Below are positions 43,801-51,915 of a stretch of DNA of 64,000 bases, one piece after another. A program made the translations under genes and the position numbers. Positions within the stretch are counted from its first letter, which is position 1. Every line of letters begins with the position of its first letter. Origin of the DNA: Methanobacteriota archaeon (GTDB taxonomy: Archaea > Thermoplasmatota > Poseidoniia > Poseidoniales > Thalassarchaeaceae); NCBI GenBank assembly GCA_018650285.1, contig JABIGF010000020.1:175976-239975 (forward strand), written 5' to 3'. The notes beneath the pieces are model-generated. The model did no database searches. It saw nothing but the letters and a program-made list of their open reading frames with translations, and was not told the DNA's origin.

Positions 43801-44381
43801 TTGACTCATTTGGTTGCGCTTCAGAAGAGCATGATGACGACGAAGATGGGTTGATTAATGGTGTGGATGATTGCGATAATACACCGGATGAAGAAATCGA
43901 TGATATTGATTCAGAGGGTTGTGGTATTTCTGAACGAGATACCGATGGCGATGGTGTCATGGATTCTGATGACCAATGCCCCGACACATTACTAGATGCT
44001 AAGGTGGAAGAATCCGGATGCTCAGATGCACAATTGTCTTACAATTCTGGAAGTGGTAAGTCTAGCCTTAATTTGGTTACAATTGGGATTGTGACTACCT
44101 TGATTTTTATTGTGGTAGGAGGAGGCGCTGCTTTCTTTATTATGAATCGAGATACGGATTCTGAAATTGAAATTGATGGCCGCCCAGCCGCTTCAGATGT
44201 CCTTGCGACATTGGTGGCCGATGAATCTAACAATAACCTTGATGTCCAATCAGATACAACTAGTGGAGATGGTTCTGGTATCACTGTTGATGGTGATGGT
44301 ACTGAATGGTGGGAAGATGAAGCAGGCGTTTGGTGGTACCGTTCAGTCAGCATGGATGATTGGGCAATTTTTGAACAATAA
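40860..44381 (+). CDS. Giant surface protein: beta-propeller-like repeats, TSP3 calcium repeats, C-terminal anchor
   Basis: 1173 aa. N-terminal signal/anchor (LVLFLTGIMLFSTAIIPLY), then ~400 residues of SBBP-like repeats (each with FVAKLNLTGSWDWWI, VVGSFED or VTGTFW and a D-x-G turn), likely a beta-propeller. Residues ~527-1055 hold Asp-rich thrombospondin type 3 repeats (DSDGDGCRDSDEDLDDDSDG), where paired Cys alternate with calcium-binding D-x-D-x-D-G. A single helix (LVTIGIVTTLIFIVVGGGAAFF) near residue 1070 precedes a ~95-residue cytoplasmic tail with WWEDEAGVWWYRSVSMDDW at the end. Likely a calcium-stiffened stalk displaying the propeller. Paralogue of the next gene. Confidence 0.82.
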   Translation: MTKREFRQPLVLFLTGIMLFSTAIIPLYNPVESINDSEHNGHDSVGSQSGDILLNPAQKAALERAAGRSSVTNWVRDAGPDTGASNDPYNINSVHFESMVMDHTGTNIIVGGTLRGDVKFGSISPATQSGPRAFVGSLTKFGGWNWITMTGVGQGSTGGAVLGDIAVASNGTIWVTGTFWIDIEWDTDFDISNGGSIDGFVATMSPSGSWYWGTQVGGTSHYDSMHGVVVDSNGDGYVVGSFEDHTYFGNSSYNILKGVDGFITKVNGSSGEYDWVEIVGGNQGDNITAITKDSSGRIFVTGYYQGDIEFDSITLENTGYPSVFVAEIDSTGVWQWANEAKTVNGGIIPYDIEVDSNSIYIGGDAVGMMDMDGVYWWVNGTVQNAFVAKLNLTGSWDWWINSTGHTQHLQELTINPLGGVVAVGWFDMEHEAIAYANFGSTNLSDAPFAAFFAGISPSGQWLWAESAGGPNFDEGRAALFVDVGNLLMAGRYCVNHDAAGCSASIGPSNYSTFSYYHGNGFVWSVNTDSDLDNISDLNDNCPLNFNPVQDDFDSDQLGDACDSDMDGDGRDDIDDDCIGPSVNWDSTDWSIDSDGDGCRDSDEDLDDDSDGVLDLDDDCSSVSTHKNWTANDANDYDRDGCHDIIEDDDDDGDGVSDTVDDCAYAPSDRNWTSSSTTDFDSDGCRDEGDEDLDRDNDGILDTDDTCMTGQLDWVSNNTNDYDADGCNDSSEDTDDDGDGINDVDDDCSSMASNWDSSGAQDLDKDGCRDVDEDDDDDGDGIDDSVDACSRGSVGWISSGITDNDGDGCRDSGEDLDDDDDLIVDLDDGCQKGVTGWISTPEIDGDRDGCRDADEDWDDDGDGLWEFDTQGNVIDQCPGTPLSEIQFIDVVGCSPSQADDDGDGVQNQYDECPEEVPPSGLDRDENGCTDDIDHDGVKDDVDAFPNDSTQTSDSDGDGNGDNLSGSNPDACPNTPSQWIENIDSFGCASEEHDDDEDGLINGVDDCDNTPDEEIDDIDSEGCGISERDTDGDGVMDSDDQCPDTLLDAKVEESGCSDAQLSYNSGSGKSSLNLVTIGIVTTLIFIVVGGGAAFFIMNRDTDSEIEIDGRPAASDVLATLVADESNNNLDVQSDTTSGDGSGITVDGDGTEWWEDEAGVWWYRSVSMDDWAIFEQ
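42440..44024 (+). repeat. TSP3-type Asp/Cys repeats within the first surface protein
   Basis: About fourteen imperfect units of 25-40 codons, each with a DGC-R-D-x-DED stretch and a D-D-C-S/T turn. Codons for Asp (GAT/GAC) dominate, so the DNA strand is GAT-rich. Confidence 0.85.
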
Positions 44382-44420
44382 TTGAATCCAAATCAATTGG
44401 TTTTGTTGCCAAAATAATCG

Positions 44421-44450
44421 TTTATATCAAAACGGGTCCTATGGGACCCG
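44421..44450 (+). promoter_or_regulatory. TATA box followed by palindrome, second surface-protein gene
   Basis: TTTATATC (44421-44428) is followed by CGGGTCC-TATG-GGACCCG (44433/34-44450, 7-bp stem). A start site ~25 bases after the TATA would fall at the end of the palindrome, which would then be an operator-like DNA element. A GGGAGGT lies ~20 bases before the ATG at 44493. Confidence 0.5.
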
Positions 44451-44492
44451 AATAGGTAGCCTTCAATAGGGAGGTCTGAGCGTCATGGAATT

Positions 44493-47400
44493 ATGGCTTT
44501 GGACTTTGGTAACGAACGAACATTTTCAATTGCGGCAATAATTTTTGTTGTGTTGACATTATTGACAACTGGATATTCTAGTTTGTACACAATTGATGTT
44601 GATGGAAATGATTTGCAATTAGAGGAAGAATCTCAAATTATATATTCACCAAAAGTAGCAGGTGATTGGGTAAAAGTAGGTGAAAGCGATTCATCTGGGC
44701 AGTTTGGTGGTTCTCCTGTTACTTCAACATCCTATACTGATTCAAATGGAAATACCTATCTTACTGGATTTTTGCTTGGTGATGTTAAATTTGGTTCAAC
44801 TGCTGTCACAGCAGGCCAAGATGCTTACGTTGCCAAGATTGATTCATCTGGTAATTGGGGTATGGTAGAAACTGCTGGTCAATATGCAGGTGGCGGATTC
44901 TCTCGGGGTAATGACATTGCAGTTGATTCATCTGGAAATATTTTCATTACCGGATTTTATGTAGGGAACATTTCGTTTGGTCAAACAGACCTTAGAAGTA
45001 TAAGTGATTCTAATGGCGATGATACTACTGATATCTTTGTTGCTAAGATGAGTAGTTCTGGTAGTTGGCTGTGGGCTGAGTCTGCAGGTGGTTCATACGA
45101 TAGCGATACAGGAAAAAGCATTACTTCGGATGGGAATGGTGGTGCATATGTTGTAGGTGCTTTCAATATCAGCGGCAATTGGGGTGTAAATGGCTATGGG
45201 ACAAATGGTTTCACAGATGCTTTCGTCGCCCACATTGATTCTAGCGGTACATGGGATTGGGTCGCTACAGGCGGCGGGCCAGGAAGTGATGATGCATCTG
45301 GAGTTGCTACTGATAGTTCTGGTAATCTAATGGTCGCCGGTTCATTTCAGGGAGGTAGCACCCAAGGTGCACAGTTTGGCTCTTCATCATTCAATGCCGT
45401 TGGTTCTAGTGATTTATTCGTTTCAAAATTGACAAGTTCTGGTTCATGGTCATGGACAAAGACAGCAGGTGCACCAAGTGGAATGGTGCTAGGCTGGGGC
45501 TTTGATACTGAAGGTACTGATTCTTATGTGGGTGGTCTATTTTCAGGGACTGCAAATTTTGATTCACATTCAATCACCTCAGCAACCCAGTCAAATAACG
45601 CATTTATTGCTAAGATAGATGGTTCTGGGGCGTGGCAATGGGCTAATGCATCGGGTGGTACCGGTCTTCATTTCATTGGTTCAATTGATGCAAGTTCAAA
45701 TGGAATTGCAGTATCTGGTGGGTTTTCTAGTGGTGCTACAACTTCTGCAACATTTGGTTCAACAACTTTGACTGGCACATATACTGAGATGTTAGCAGCA
45801 GTTCTTGATTCCAATGGCAATTGGCTTTGGGCAAAGAGTGGTGGAAGCGGTGGTGATGATGGATATTACAACTACGGTACTGGAGGTGTTGGATGGACAT
45901 CTGCTGGTGATGTGATTGCGGTTGGGCATACGTGTCAAGGTCTGGGAAGTGCTTGTACTGCAACTTATGGTGGAATAGGTGTGACAGTTACTCCTGGTGC
46001 ATACAGCACTCAATTGGGATTGCCTCCGGGTGTAGTTGTTTGGAAGCAGGCTTCTGATGCAGATGGTGATGGTATTGGTGATTCATCTGATAATTGCCCA
46101 TATGTGTCTAACGCAGGCCAAGATGATATTGATTCGGATTCAATTGGTGACGTTTGTGACCCTGATATTGATGAAGATGGTATACTCAATGATGATGATA
46201 GTTGCGATGGTCCAGCACATAATTGGGATGCATCAGTTTGGACTGATGATATTGATATGGATGGGTGCCGTGATATCGATGAAGATACTGATGACGATGA
46301 AGATGGTATCCTCGATACATCTGACCCTTGTACTGGTATTACTTTCAAATTAAATTGGTCATCCAATGTTGTCAATGACCACGATGAAGATGGTTGCCAT
46401 GATAATGAGGAAGATGATGACGATGACAATGATGGAATTGATGATACTGCAGGTGATGCTTGCCCACGGAACTATGCAAATTGGGGTTTGCCTGATGGTA
46501 GCGGTGGTCACACTCACAATGTTTCAGCAGATTATGACACAGATGGTTGTCATGACATTGAAGAAGACGATGACGATGACAATGACGGAATAGATGATTT
46601 TGATTCACAAGGGGCGGTTCTTGACCGTTGTCCTACTGGTGAACTTGGTTGGTTAAGTGAATCTGCAAATGATCATGATGAAGATGGTTGCCGTGACTCT
46701 GATGAGGATTGGGATGATGATAATGATGGAGTCAATGACCTCGACACATCTAATGATATTCTTGACTTATGTAGCCCTGGTGCAACCGGTTGGCTTTCTG
46801 ATAGCACTACAGACCGTGATGGTGATGGATGCCGTGACCTTGATGAGGACGATGATGTCGACGGTGACGGAATTGTTGATACTTCAGACGGTTGCTTTGT
46901 TCAAGCCGGATGGGTTTCTAACTCAATGACTGACCATGATGGTGATGGTTGCCGTGACATGGATGAAGATGACAATGATGACAATGACCCTGTGTATGAT
47001 GCTTCAGATGCCTGCGATAAAGGTGAAATCGGCTGGGTAGATACTGATTTTGATGGCGATGGTTGCAGAGATGAAACCGAAGATACAGATGACGATAACG
47101 ATGGTATTTGTGATGATGCTGCATCATCTGCAAATATCTGTTCAAGTGGTCCAGATATCTGCCCTGAAACACCTGATGGAGAAGATATCAATGCAGATGG
47201 TTGTGGTCGATTTACTCAAGTAGATACTGATGGTGATGGCATTTTTGATGGCTTAGATATTTGTCCTCAAGACGCAGCTGCTGAAGGTTTTGATGATGAC
47301 TCGAATGGCTGTACAGACGATAGTGATGATGACGGCACTACTGATGATGTTGATCCATTCCCTGATGATTCAAGTCAATGGCGTGACCGTGATGGAGATG

Positions 47401-48077
47401 GCCGTGGAGACAATCCCGGTCAATTGAATTCTGACGATTGTCCTGATACTCCAAGCGAGTGGGTTTGGAATGTTTCCAATGGTACACTAGGTTGTGCTTG
47501 GGAAGAGGGTGACGACGATAGCGACGGTATCCTCAATGGATTGGATAATTGTCCTGGAAGTAAGGTAGGGCGTGCTATTGATTCTAATGGCTGTACAGAT
47601 TGGCAGAAAGATGCTGATGAAGATGGTGTGGTTGATGGCGATGATACATGCGACGATACTGGTTCAAGCGACACTCTAATTGAGGAAACAGGTTGTTCTC
47701 ATGAGCAACGTTTAGCTGCAGGTGATGTTAATGCAATGTTGAATGAATATAGTTTGATATTAGCAGGCGTTGGTGGTTTCCTCGTTTTGATGATTGTAGG
47801 AATGATATTGATGATTAGCCGCAAAAAGAAAGGCGGCAGTGGGCTTGATGCTTGGGATGCAGATTCTGCACAACTTTCTGCCGGCGGATATGTTGCTGGC
47901 CAACCAGCAGCGCCAATGCAAGCTCCTGTTGCTGCTGGTCCTACTCGAGCGGCTTCCTATGCTGAACTTCCAGCAGGTGGCAATTATGTTACAGATGCGG
48001 CAGGCGGCACTTGGTACAACGCACCAGATGGTGGCCAGTGGGCTATGCAGGGCGACGGGTCTTTCATCAAAAATTGA
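44493..48077 (+). CDS. Giant surface protein, paralogue of the upstream gene
   Basis: 1194 aa. A short charged N-terminus, signal-anchor (FSIAAIIFVVLTLLTTGYSSLY), SBBP-like repeats (~50-510: VTGGF/GNIFITGFYVGNISFG, VAKMSSSGSWLWAESAGGS), TSP3 repeats (~520-1068), one membrane helix (SLILAGVGGFLVLMIVGMIL), basic RKKKGG stop-transfer, and a tail ending GGTWYNAPDGGQWAMQGDG. The tail has a W-x-x-x-G-x-W theme like the first protein's WWEDEAGVWWY. Both are probably exported by Sec. Gene order and layout indicate a local duplication, since diverged at most positions. Confidence 0.82.
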   Translation: MALDFGNERTFSIAAIIFVVLTLLTTGYSSLYTIDVDGNDLQLEEESQIIYSPKVAGDWVKVGESDSSGQFGGSPVTSTSYTDSNGNTYLTGFLLGDVKFGSTAVTAGQDAYVAKIDSSGNWGMVETAGQYAGGGFSRGNDIAVDSSGNIFITGFYVGNISFGQTDLRSISDSNGDDTTDIFVAKMSSSGSWLWAESAGGSYDSDTGKSITSDGNGGAYVVGAFNISGNWGVNGYGTNGFTDAFVAHIDSSGTWDWVATGGGPGSDDASGVATDSSGNLMVAGSFQGGSTQGAQFGSSSFNAVGSSDLFVSKLTSSGSWSWTKTAGAPSGMVLGWGFDTEGTDSYVGGLFSGTANFDSHSITSATQSNNAFIAKIDGSGAWQWANASGGTGLHFIGSIDASSNGIAVSGGFSSGATTSATFGSTTLTGTYTEMLAAVLDSNGNWLWAKSGGSGGDDGYYNYGTGGVGWTSAGDVIAVGHTCQGLGSACTATYGGIGVTVTPGAYSTQLGLPPGVVVWKQASDADGDGIGDSSDNCPYVSNAGQDDIDSDSIGDVCDPDIDEDGILNDDDSCDGPAHNWDASVWTDDIDMDGCRDIDEDTDDDEDGILDTSDPCTGITFKLNWSSNVVNDHDEDGCHDNEEDDDDDNDGIDDTAGDACPRNYANWGLPDGSGGHTHNVSADYDTDGCHDIEEDDDDDNDGIDDFDSQGAVLDRCPTGELGWLSESANDHDEDGCRDSDEDWDDDNDGVNDLDTSNDILDLCSPGATGWLSDSTTDRDGDGCRDLDEDDDVDGDGIVDTSDGCFVQAGWVSNSMTDHDGDGCRDMDEDDNDDNDPVYDASDACDKGEIGWVDTDFDGDGCRDETEDTDDDNDGICDDAASSANICSSGPDICPETPDGEDINADGCGRFTQVDTDGDGIFDGLDICPQDAAAEGFDDDSNGCTDDSDDDGTTDDVDPFPDDSSQWRDRDGDGRGDNPGQLNSDDCPDTPSEWVWNVSNGTLGCAWEEGDDDSDGILNGLDNCPGSKVGRAIDSNGCTDWQKDADEDGVVDGDDTCDDTGSSDTLIEETGCSHEQRLAAGDVNAMLNEYSLILAGVGGFLVLMIVGMILMISRKKKGGSGLDAWDADSAQLSAGGYVAGQPAAPMQAPVAAGPTRAASYAELPAGGNYVTDAAGGTWYNAPDGGQWAMQGDGSFIKN
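46051..47698 (+). repeat. TSP3-type Asp/Cys repeats within the second surface protein
   Basis: Same D-x-D-x-D-G-x-x-D and DGC-x-D themes as in the first protein, with similar W-containing spacer units (DWVS-like GWLSDS, GWVSNS) between calcium-binding stretches. Confidence 0.85.
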
Positions 48078-48092
48078 ATGAATTAAACCGCT

Positions 48093-48112
48093 TGCTTACT
48101 ATTGGGTAAGCA
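48093..48112. terminator. Hairpin between convergent genes
   Basis: TGCTTAC, six-base loop, GTAAGCA, 16 bases after the surface-protein stop and 17 before the opposing SDR gene's stop. Works as a stem on either strand, so a two-way transcript end is plausible; no T-run. Confidence 0.4.
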
Positions 48113-48129
48113 GAACTTGCCCGTTGCTT

Positions 48130-48969
48130 TCATTGGTTTGCCAATGCTTCTTCAATAATGTCTTGTACAGTGATATCTGGTTGAATCTGAATTCTCTGGC
48201 CCATTTCCCAACCGTCAACAATACCCCATACTTCTTCTCCAGGTTGGCTGTTGTAATGTGGTGATGCACCAGTTGCTTGAGAAACAATTTCTGCTAATTC
48301 ACTCATGCGGACGCCTTGCCCTCTGCCAATAGCAACAGCCTCTCGCGTAGGTGGTGGGTTTTGAACGATAAAAGAAATCATTTTTGCTAAATCAGAAACA
48401 TGGATCATGTCTTTTACTTCTTCACCAGTTCCTGGTACATTGAAGAAACCAAACATAGATTCTCGACATAAATGATGAACGACACCGTGCCCTTTCCCAT
48501 CTTCTTGAGAAATCCCTTGAACATTAGCAGTACGAATGATACTTACTGGGTGACTGTCCATTGCATATTCTAGAGCGCTCTCTTCTACCCAAAGTTGACC
48601 TTCTGCAGCAATATCTCGTGGAGAAAGTGGCGATTCTGAGGAGTAGTATTCCTCCTCTCTCTTCGGGTTAGGATGGACTCTGAGAGAACCTACTAAGATT
48701 AGGTGGATGCCTTGATGATTCCGTACACTTTTGAGGATTATTCTTGCTTTATCCCGTATTAATCTTAGAACTTCATGGTCACTTCTGTCTAAATTTTGGT
48801 CCGGTGAGTGGCCATTGAAATGGACAATTGTATTACACGATGCGAGAACTGCTGGCAACATGTTGTCGTCTTCAATGATGTCTGAAGTAAGCAACTGGCA
48901 ATCATCGCCTAATTCTTCTTTCAGATAATGGGCGATGAACCCTTCATCTCCACTGATAGCGACTCGCAT
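48130..48969 (-). CDS. Atypical NAD-dependent epimerase/dehydratase-like protein
   Basis: 279 aa extended SDR fold: N-terminal VAISGDEGFIAHYLKEEL in place of GxxGxxG, LTSDIIEDDN, CNTIVHFNGHSPD, VGSLRVHPNP (the usual Ser position) and IRTANVQG. The tyrosine-lysine pair of the active site is missing: where YxxxK is expected the sequence reads SPRDIAAEGQLW. So it probably binds a dinucleotide or sugar nucleotide without classical SDR chemistry. GGGAGTGAG precedes the ATG. Beside a nucleotide-sugar dehydrogenase in divergent orientation, which suggests sugar-nucleotide metabolism. Confidence 0.72.
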   Translation of the reverse strand: MRVAISGDEGFIAHYLKEELGDDCQLLTSDIIEDDNMLPAVLASCNTIVHFNGHSPDQNLDRSDHEVLRLIRDKARIILKSVRNHQGIHLILVGSLRVHPNPKREEEYYSSESPLSPRDIAAEGQLWVEESALEYAMDSHPVSIIRTANVQGISQEDGKGHGVVHHLCRESMFGFFNVPGTGEEVKDMIHVSDLAKMISFIVQNPPPTREAVAIGRGQGVRMSELAEIVSQATGASPHYNSQPGEEVWGIVDGWEMGQRIQIQPDITVQDIIEEALANQ

Positions 48970-49112
48970 CTCACTCCCTTAGCAATTACAAGCCTACTCC
49001 ATCTATGACTGTGTCGGTTACCCTGTCAGAAAAAAAATCACCTCTAACGATGCTCATTTCATAGAGTGTATCTTAGTAGGGTTCAAGTGCCATAGTTGCC
49101 GCCGCGTGAATC

Positions 49113-50465
49113 ATGGGTTGGGATAATACCTTCTCTAAACGTTTGGCGGCACGTGATTTGACTGTTGGCGTTATTGGCCTAGGGTATGTTGGTTTACCAA
49201 CAGCACTCGGTTTTCTTGATGCGGGATTTAGTGTACGAGGGGTCGATGTCACACAGAGGGTAATCTCCGCTCTTGAAGCCGGACAAAATCCAGGAGATGA
49301 CCCGCAGCATGACGACATTATTCCTAGTTCTCAGAGCGATTCGTGGAAGGTTTCAACAAACAGTGCCGATTTAGTGCCTGATTGTGATGTCATTCTAGTT
49401 ACAGTACCCACTCCAGTTACAGAAGAGCGCTTACCCGACTTGAAATATGTCGCTTCTGCAGGTGCAGCAGTATTCGATGCTGTGGCAAAAAACAGTGGCA
49501 CAATTGTTGTCTTAGAGTCAACAGTATATCCAGGGGTGACTAGAGAAATTTGGTCTCCGTTACTTGAAGCAGCAGGATTAGTTGAGGGTGAAGATGTTCA
49601 CTTAGCATATTGTCCTGAGAGATTTGTCCCAGGGGATGAAGAACACGGTGTGCGGCAGGTGGCCCGAGTAGTTGGCGCACCTAACAAGGAAGTAGGCGAA
49701 GGTTTGCGTGACCTGTATGATACACTAACTACGGGTGGAGTCACATATGTTGGTGCTTTAGAAGTTGCAGAAGCCGCAAAGGTTGTTGAAAATGTTCAGC
49801 GCGACTTGAATATCGCACTTGTGAACGAATTAGCCCGAATTTTCCCAGTTCTTGGAATTGATGTCGAGGAGGTATTGGATGCTGCTGCTACAAAATGGAA
49901 TTTTCATCGCTACCGTCCTGGTGTAGGTGTAGGTGGACATTGTATTCCCGTTGACCCATATTACCTGATAGAGAAGGCTAGAGCAGCAGGCGCTCCTGTT
50001 GAATTAATTACTTCTGCTCGTGCTGTAAATCGCGCAATGCCTGAAAATGTTGCAAAAGATATGGCTACAATTCTCAACGGGCACGAGTTGTCAATTTCAG
50101 ATTCAAATATTTTGCTTCTTGGTTGGTCATACAAGGCAGGAATAGGCGACCCACGAGAAACTCCAGCAGAGCCTTTGGCAGTTGCATTAGGTGCAATGGG
50201 TGCTACTGTCCAGACTTTTGACCCACTGGTCGATGACCGTTTATTCCCAACCGATTTAGCAACATTGGTTAGGGCAGAAGATGACATTTCACCATTTGAC
50301 ATTGCAATCTTAGTAACTGCTCACGATGAAGTGATAGGTATGGATTGGGCTAAGTTGTCAGAAAAGTCAAATCAACCAATAATTTACGATGGAAGAAGAG
50401 TCCTAAATGTTGAGATGTTAGAATCTCTTGGTTGGTGCGTTTATTTGCTCGGTGCACCACTTTGA
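49113..50465 (+). CDS. UDP-sugar 6-dehydrogenase family (nucleotide-sugar dehydrogenase)
   Basis: 450 aa. NAD-dependent oxidation of a UDP-hexose(amine) to the uronic acid, used for glycans of the cell surface. Seen: GVIGLGYVGLPTALGFLDAG (nucleotide fold), VTVPTPVTEE, LESTVYPGVTREI, AYCPERFVPGD, EAAKVVENVQRDLNIALVNE and GVGVGGHCIPVDPYYL with the catalytic Cys. Of WecC/UDP-N-acetylmannosamine or UDP-glucose type; which sugar cannot be told. The start ATG 49113 is divergent from the SDR-like gene. Confidence 0.9.
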   Translation: MGWDNTFSKRLAARDLTVGVIGLGYVGLPTALGFLDAGFSVRGVDVTQRVISALEAGQNPGDDPQHDDIIPSSQSDSWKVSTNSADLVPDCDVILVTVPTPVTEERLPDLKYVASAGAAVFDAVAKNSGTIVVLESTVYPGVTREIWSPLLEAAGLVEGEDVHLAYCPERFVPGDEEHGVRQVARVVGAPNKEVGEGLRDLYDTLTTGGVTYVGALEVAEAAKVVENVQRDLNIALVNELARIFPVLGIDVEEVLDAAATKWNFHRYRPGVGVGGHCIPVDPYYLIEKARAAGAPVELITSARAVNRAMPENVAKDMATILNGHELSISDSNILLLGWSYKAGIGDPRETPAEPLAVALGAMGATVQTFDPLVDDRLFPTDLATLVRAEDDISPFDIAILVTAHDEVIGMDWAKLSEKSNQPIIYDGRRVLNVEMLESLGWCVYLLGAPL

Positions 50466-50484
50466 TTCACACCTTAGGTGTGAA
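50466..50484 (+). promoter_or_regulatory. Palindrome directly after a stop codon, upstream of gcvPA
   Basis: TTCACACC-TTA-GGTGTGAA, 8-bp perfect stem, starting the base after the dehydrogenase stop. GTTTATTT (50439-50446) is a TATA candidate whose start site would fall at 50466. Either a 3' end stem or the gcvPA leader. Confidence 0.45.
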
Positions 50485-50529
50485 GGTTCATGTCCTCCAT
50501 GCGTCCACGAGGATTCGCGGTGAGTTGCT

Positions 50530-51915
50530 ATGGTCGACCATCTACCCAATCTTGGACGAGAGAAGGAGATGCTTCATGCAATGGGTTTTTCATCCATTGA
50601 TGACTTGTTTTCAGATATTCCTGATAGTGTCAAGAGAGAATCTCCATTAGATCTCCCACCGCCTCAAACGGAGGAGGAAATTTGGGCTGATGCACAACGA
50701 CTGCTCGGTGCAAATGTTGCAATCAACAGCCGTCCAAACTTTTTGGGTGCAGGGTTGTATGAGAATTTCGTCCCATCAATGGTTGCAGCAATGGCAACTA
50801 GAGGGGAATTTTTGACAGCATATACTCCATATCAGCCAGAAGTTAGCCAAGGAATGTTGCAAGCACTTTGGGAATTTCAAACAATGATTTCAGAATTGGT
50901 TGCTCTGCCGGTATCCAATGTTAGTATGTATGACGCTTCAACGGCTGCTGCTGAAGCGCTGAATTGTGCTGTTAGAGTCAATAATCGCAAAGCCACACAA
51001 AAGAATGTGGTTTATGTGACTAAATGGTTGCCTGAACATCGTCTATCCGTAATTGAGAATTATACCATGGGCGGAGATATCGAGATAAGAACACTTGATT
51101 GGAATGAAGATGGTATGATCGATTTAGTTGAGGCTGAAGTTGCTGCTGGTGCATGCGCAGTCTATGTTGAACAGCCAAATCCATTCGGAGTGATTGACGA
51201 GAACCTCAGTCATTTGAAGCAAATTATTGGCGAAAATACAGCACTTATTGTTGGTGTAAATGCAACCTCTCTTGGAGTGATTGAAGCACCAGGGAATTGG
51301 GGCGCTGATATTGTGGTTGGTGAAGGGCAAGCGTTTGGTATTGGAGCAACCGCAGGCGGCCCTCTATACGGGATTTTTGCCTGTACTGACAAATACATTA
51401 GGCAGATGCCTGGGAGAATAGTTGGTAAGACATTTGATGACAATGGTGCTGATGCTTTTACCCTTACACTTTCAACTAGAGAGCAGCATATTAGGCGCCA
51501 CAAAGCGACAAGCAATATCTGCTCAAACGAGACACTCATTGCATTAATGGGCGGGATGCACATGGCTCTTCTTGGCCCAATGGGGTTGGAGAAGTTAGCT
51601 TGTCGAAATGCCGCTGCGTGTCAAGTTACAATGGCTGGTGTACTATCTTTGGATGGTATTGAACTTCTTTTCAATGATGTTGGGGCATACAACGAGTTCA
51701 CAGTAGTCTTGCCTAGTTCTGCAGAGTCGGCACTGGCTCATCTTGATGGGCTAGGCGTCAACGGGGGGCTTGCTCTTTGCGATGTAATGGTGGATGCTGA
51801 AGATAATTGGCTACATATTACAGCGACAGACCAGACAACTAGTGATGATGTTGAGGCATTAGTTTCAGGATTGAAATCATGGCTTTCTTCACTTGTGGCG
51901 GGGGTGGCTGCATGA
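50530..51915 (+). CDS. gcvPA: Glycine dehydrogenase (decarboxylating) subunit 1
   Basis: 461 aa, the N-terminal half of the P protein as a separate chain. P protein decarboxylates glycine and loads the methylamine on H protein. Seen: HAMGFSSIDDLFSDIP, FLGAGLYENFVPSMV, TAYTPYQPEVSQGMLQALWE, SMYDASTAAAEA and a C-terminal GGMHMALLGPMGLEKLA. Starts at ATG 50530, and its stop overlaps the next gene by ATGA. Confidence 0.95.
   Translation: MVDHLPNLGREKEMLHAMGFSSIDDLFSDIPDSVKRESPLDLPPPQTEEEIWADAQRLLGANVAINSRPNFLGAGLYENFVPSMVAAMATRGEFLTAYTPYQPEVSQGMLQALWEFQTMISELVALPVSNVSMYDASTAAAEALNCAVRVNNRKATQKNVVYVTKWLPEHRLSVIENYTMGGDIEIRTLDWNEDGMIDLVEAEVAAGACAVYVEQPNPFGVIDENLSHLKQIIGENTALIVGVNATSLGVIEAPGNWGADIVVGEGQAFGIGATAGGPLYGIFACTDKYIRQMPGRIVGKTFDDNGADAFTLTLSTREQHIRRHKATSNICSNETLIALMGGMHMALLGPMGLEKLACRNAAACQVTMAGVLSLDGIELLFNDVGAYNEFTVVLPSSAESALAHLDGLGVNGGLALCDVMVDAEDNWLHITATDQTTSDDVEALVSGLKSWLSSLVAGVAA

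Noticed and set aside
46010..46429. Long serine-rich reading frame opposite the TSP3 repeats, and many others on both strands there
   Set aside because: GAT/GAC-rich codons of Asp repeats give Ser/Ile/His-rich shadows in other frames; no ribosome site and no family match.
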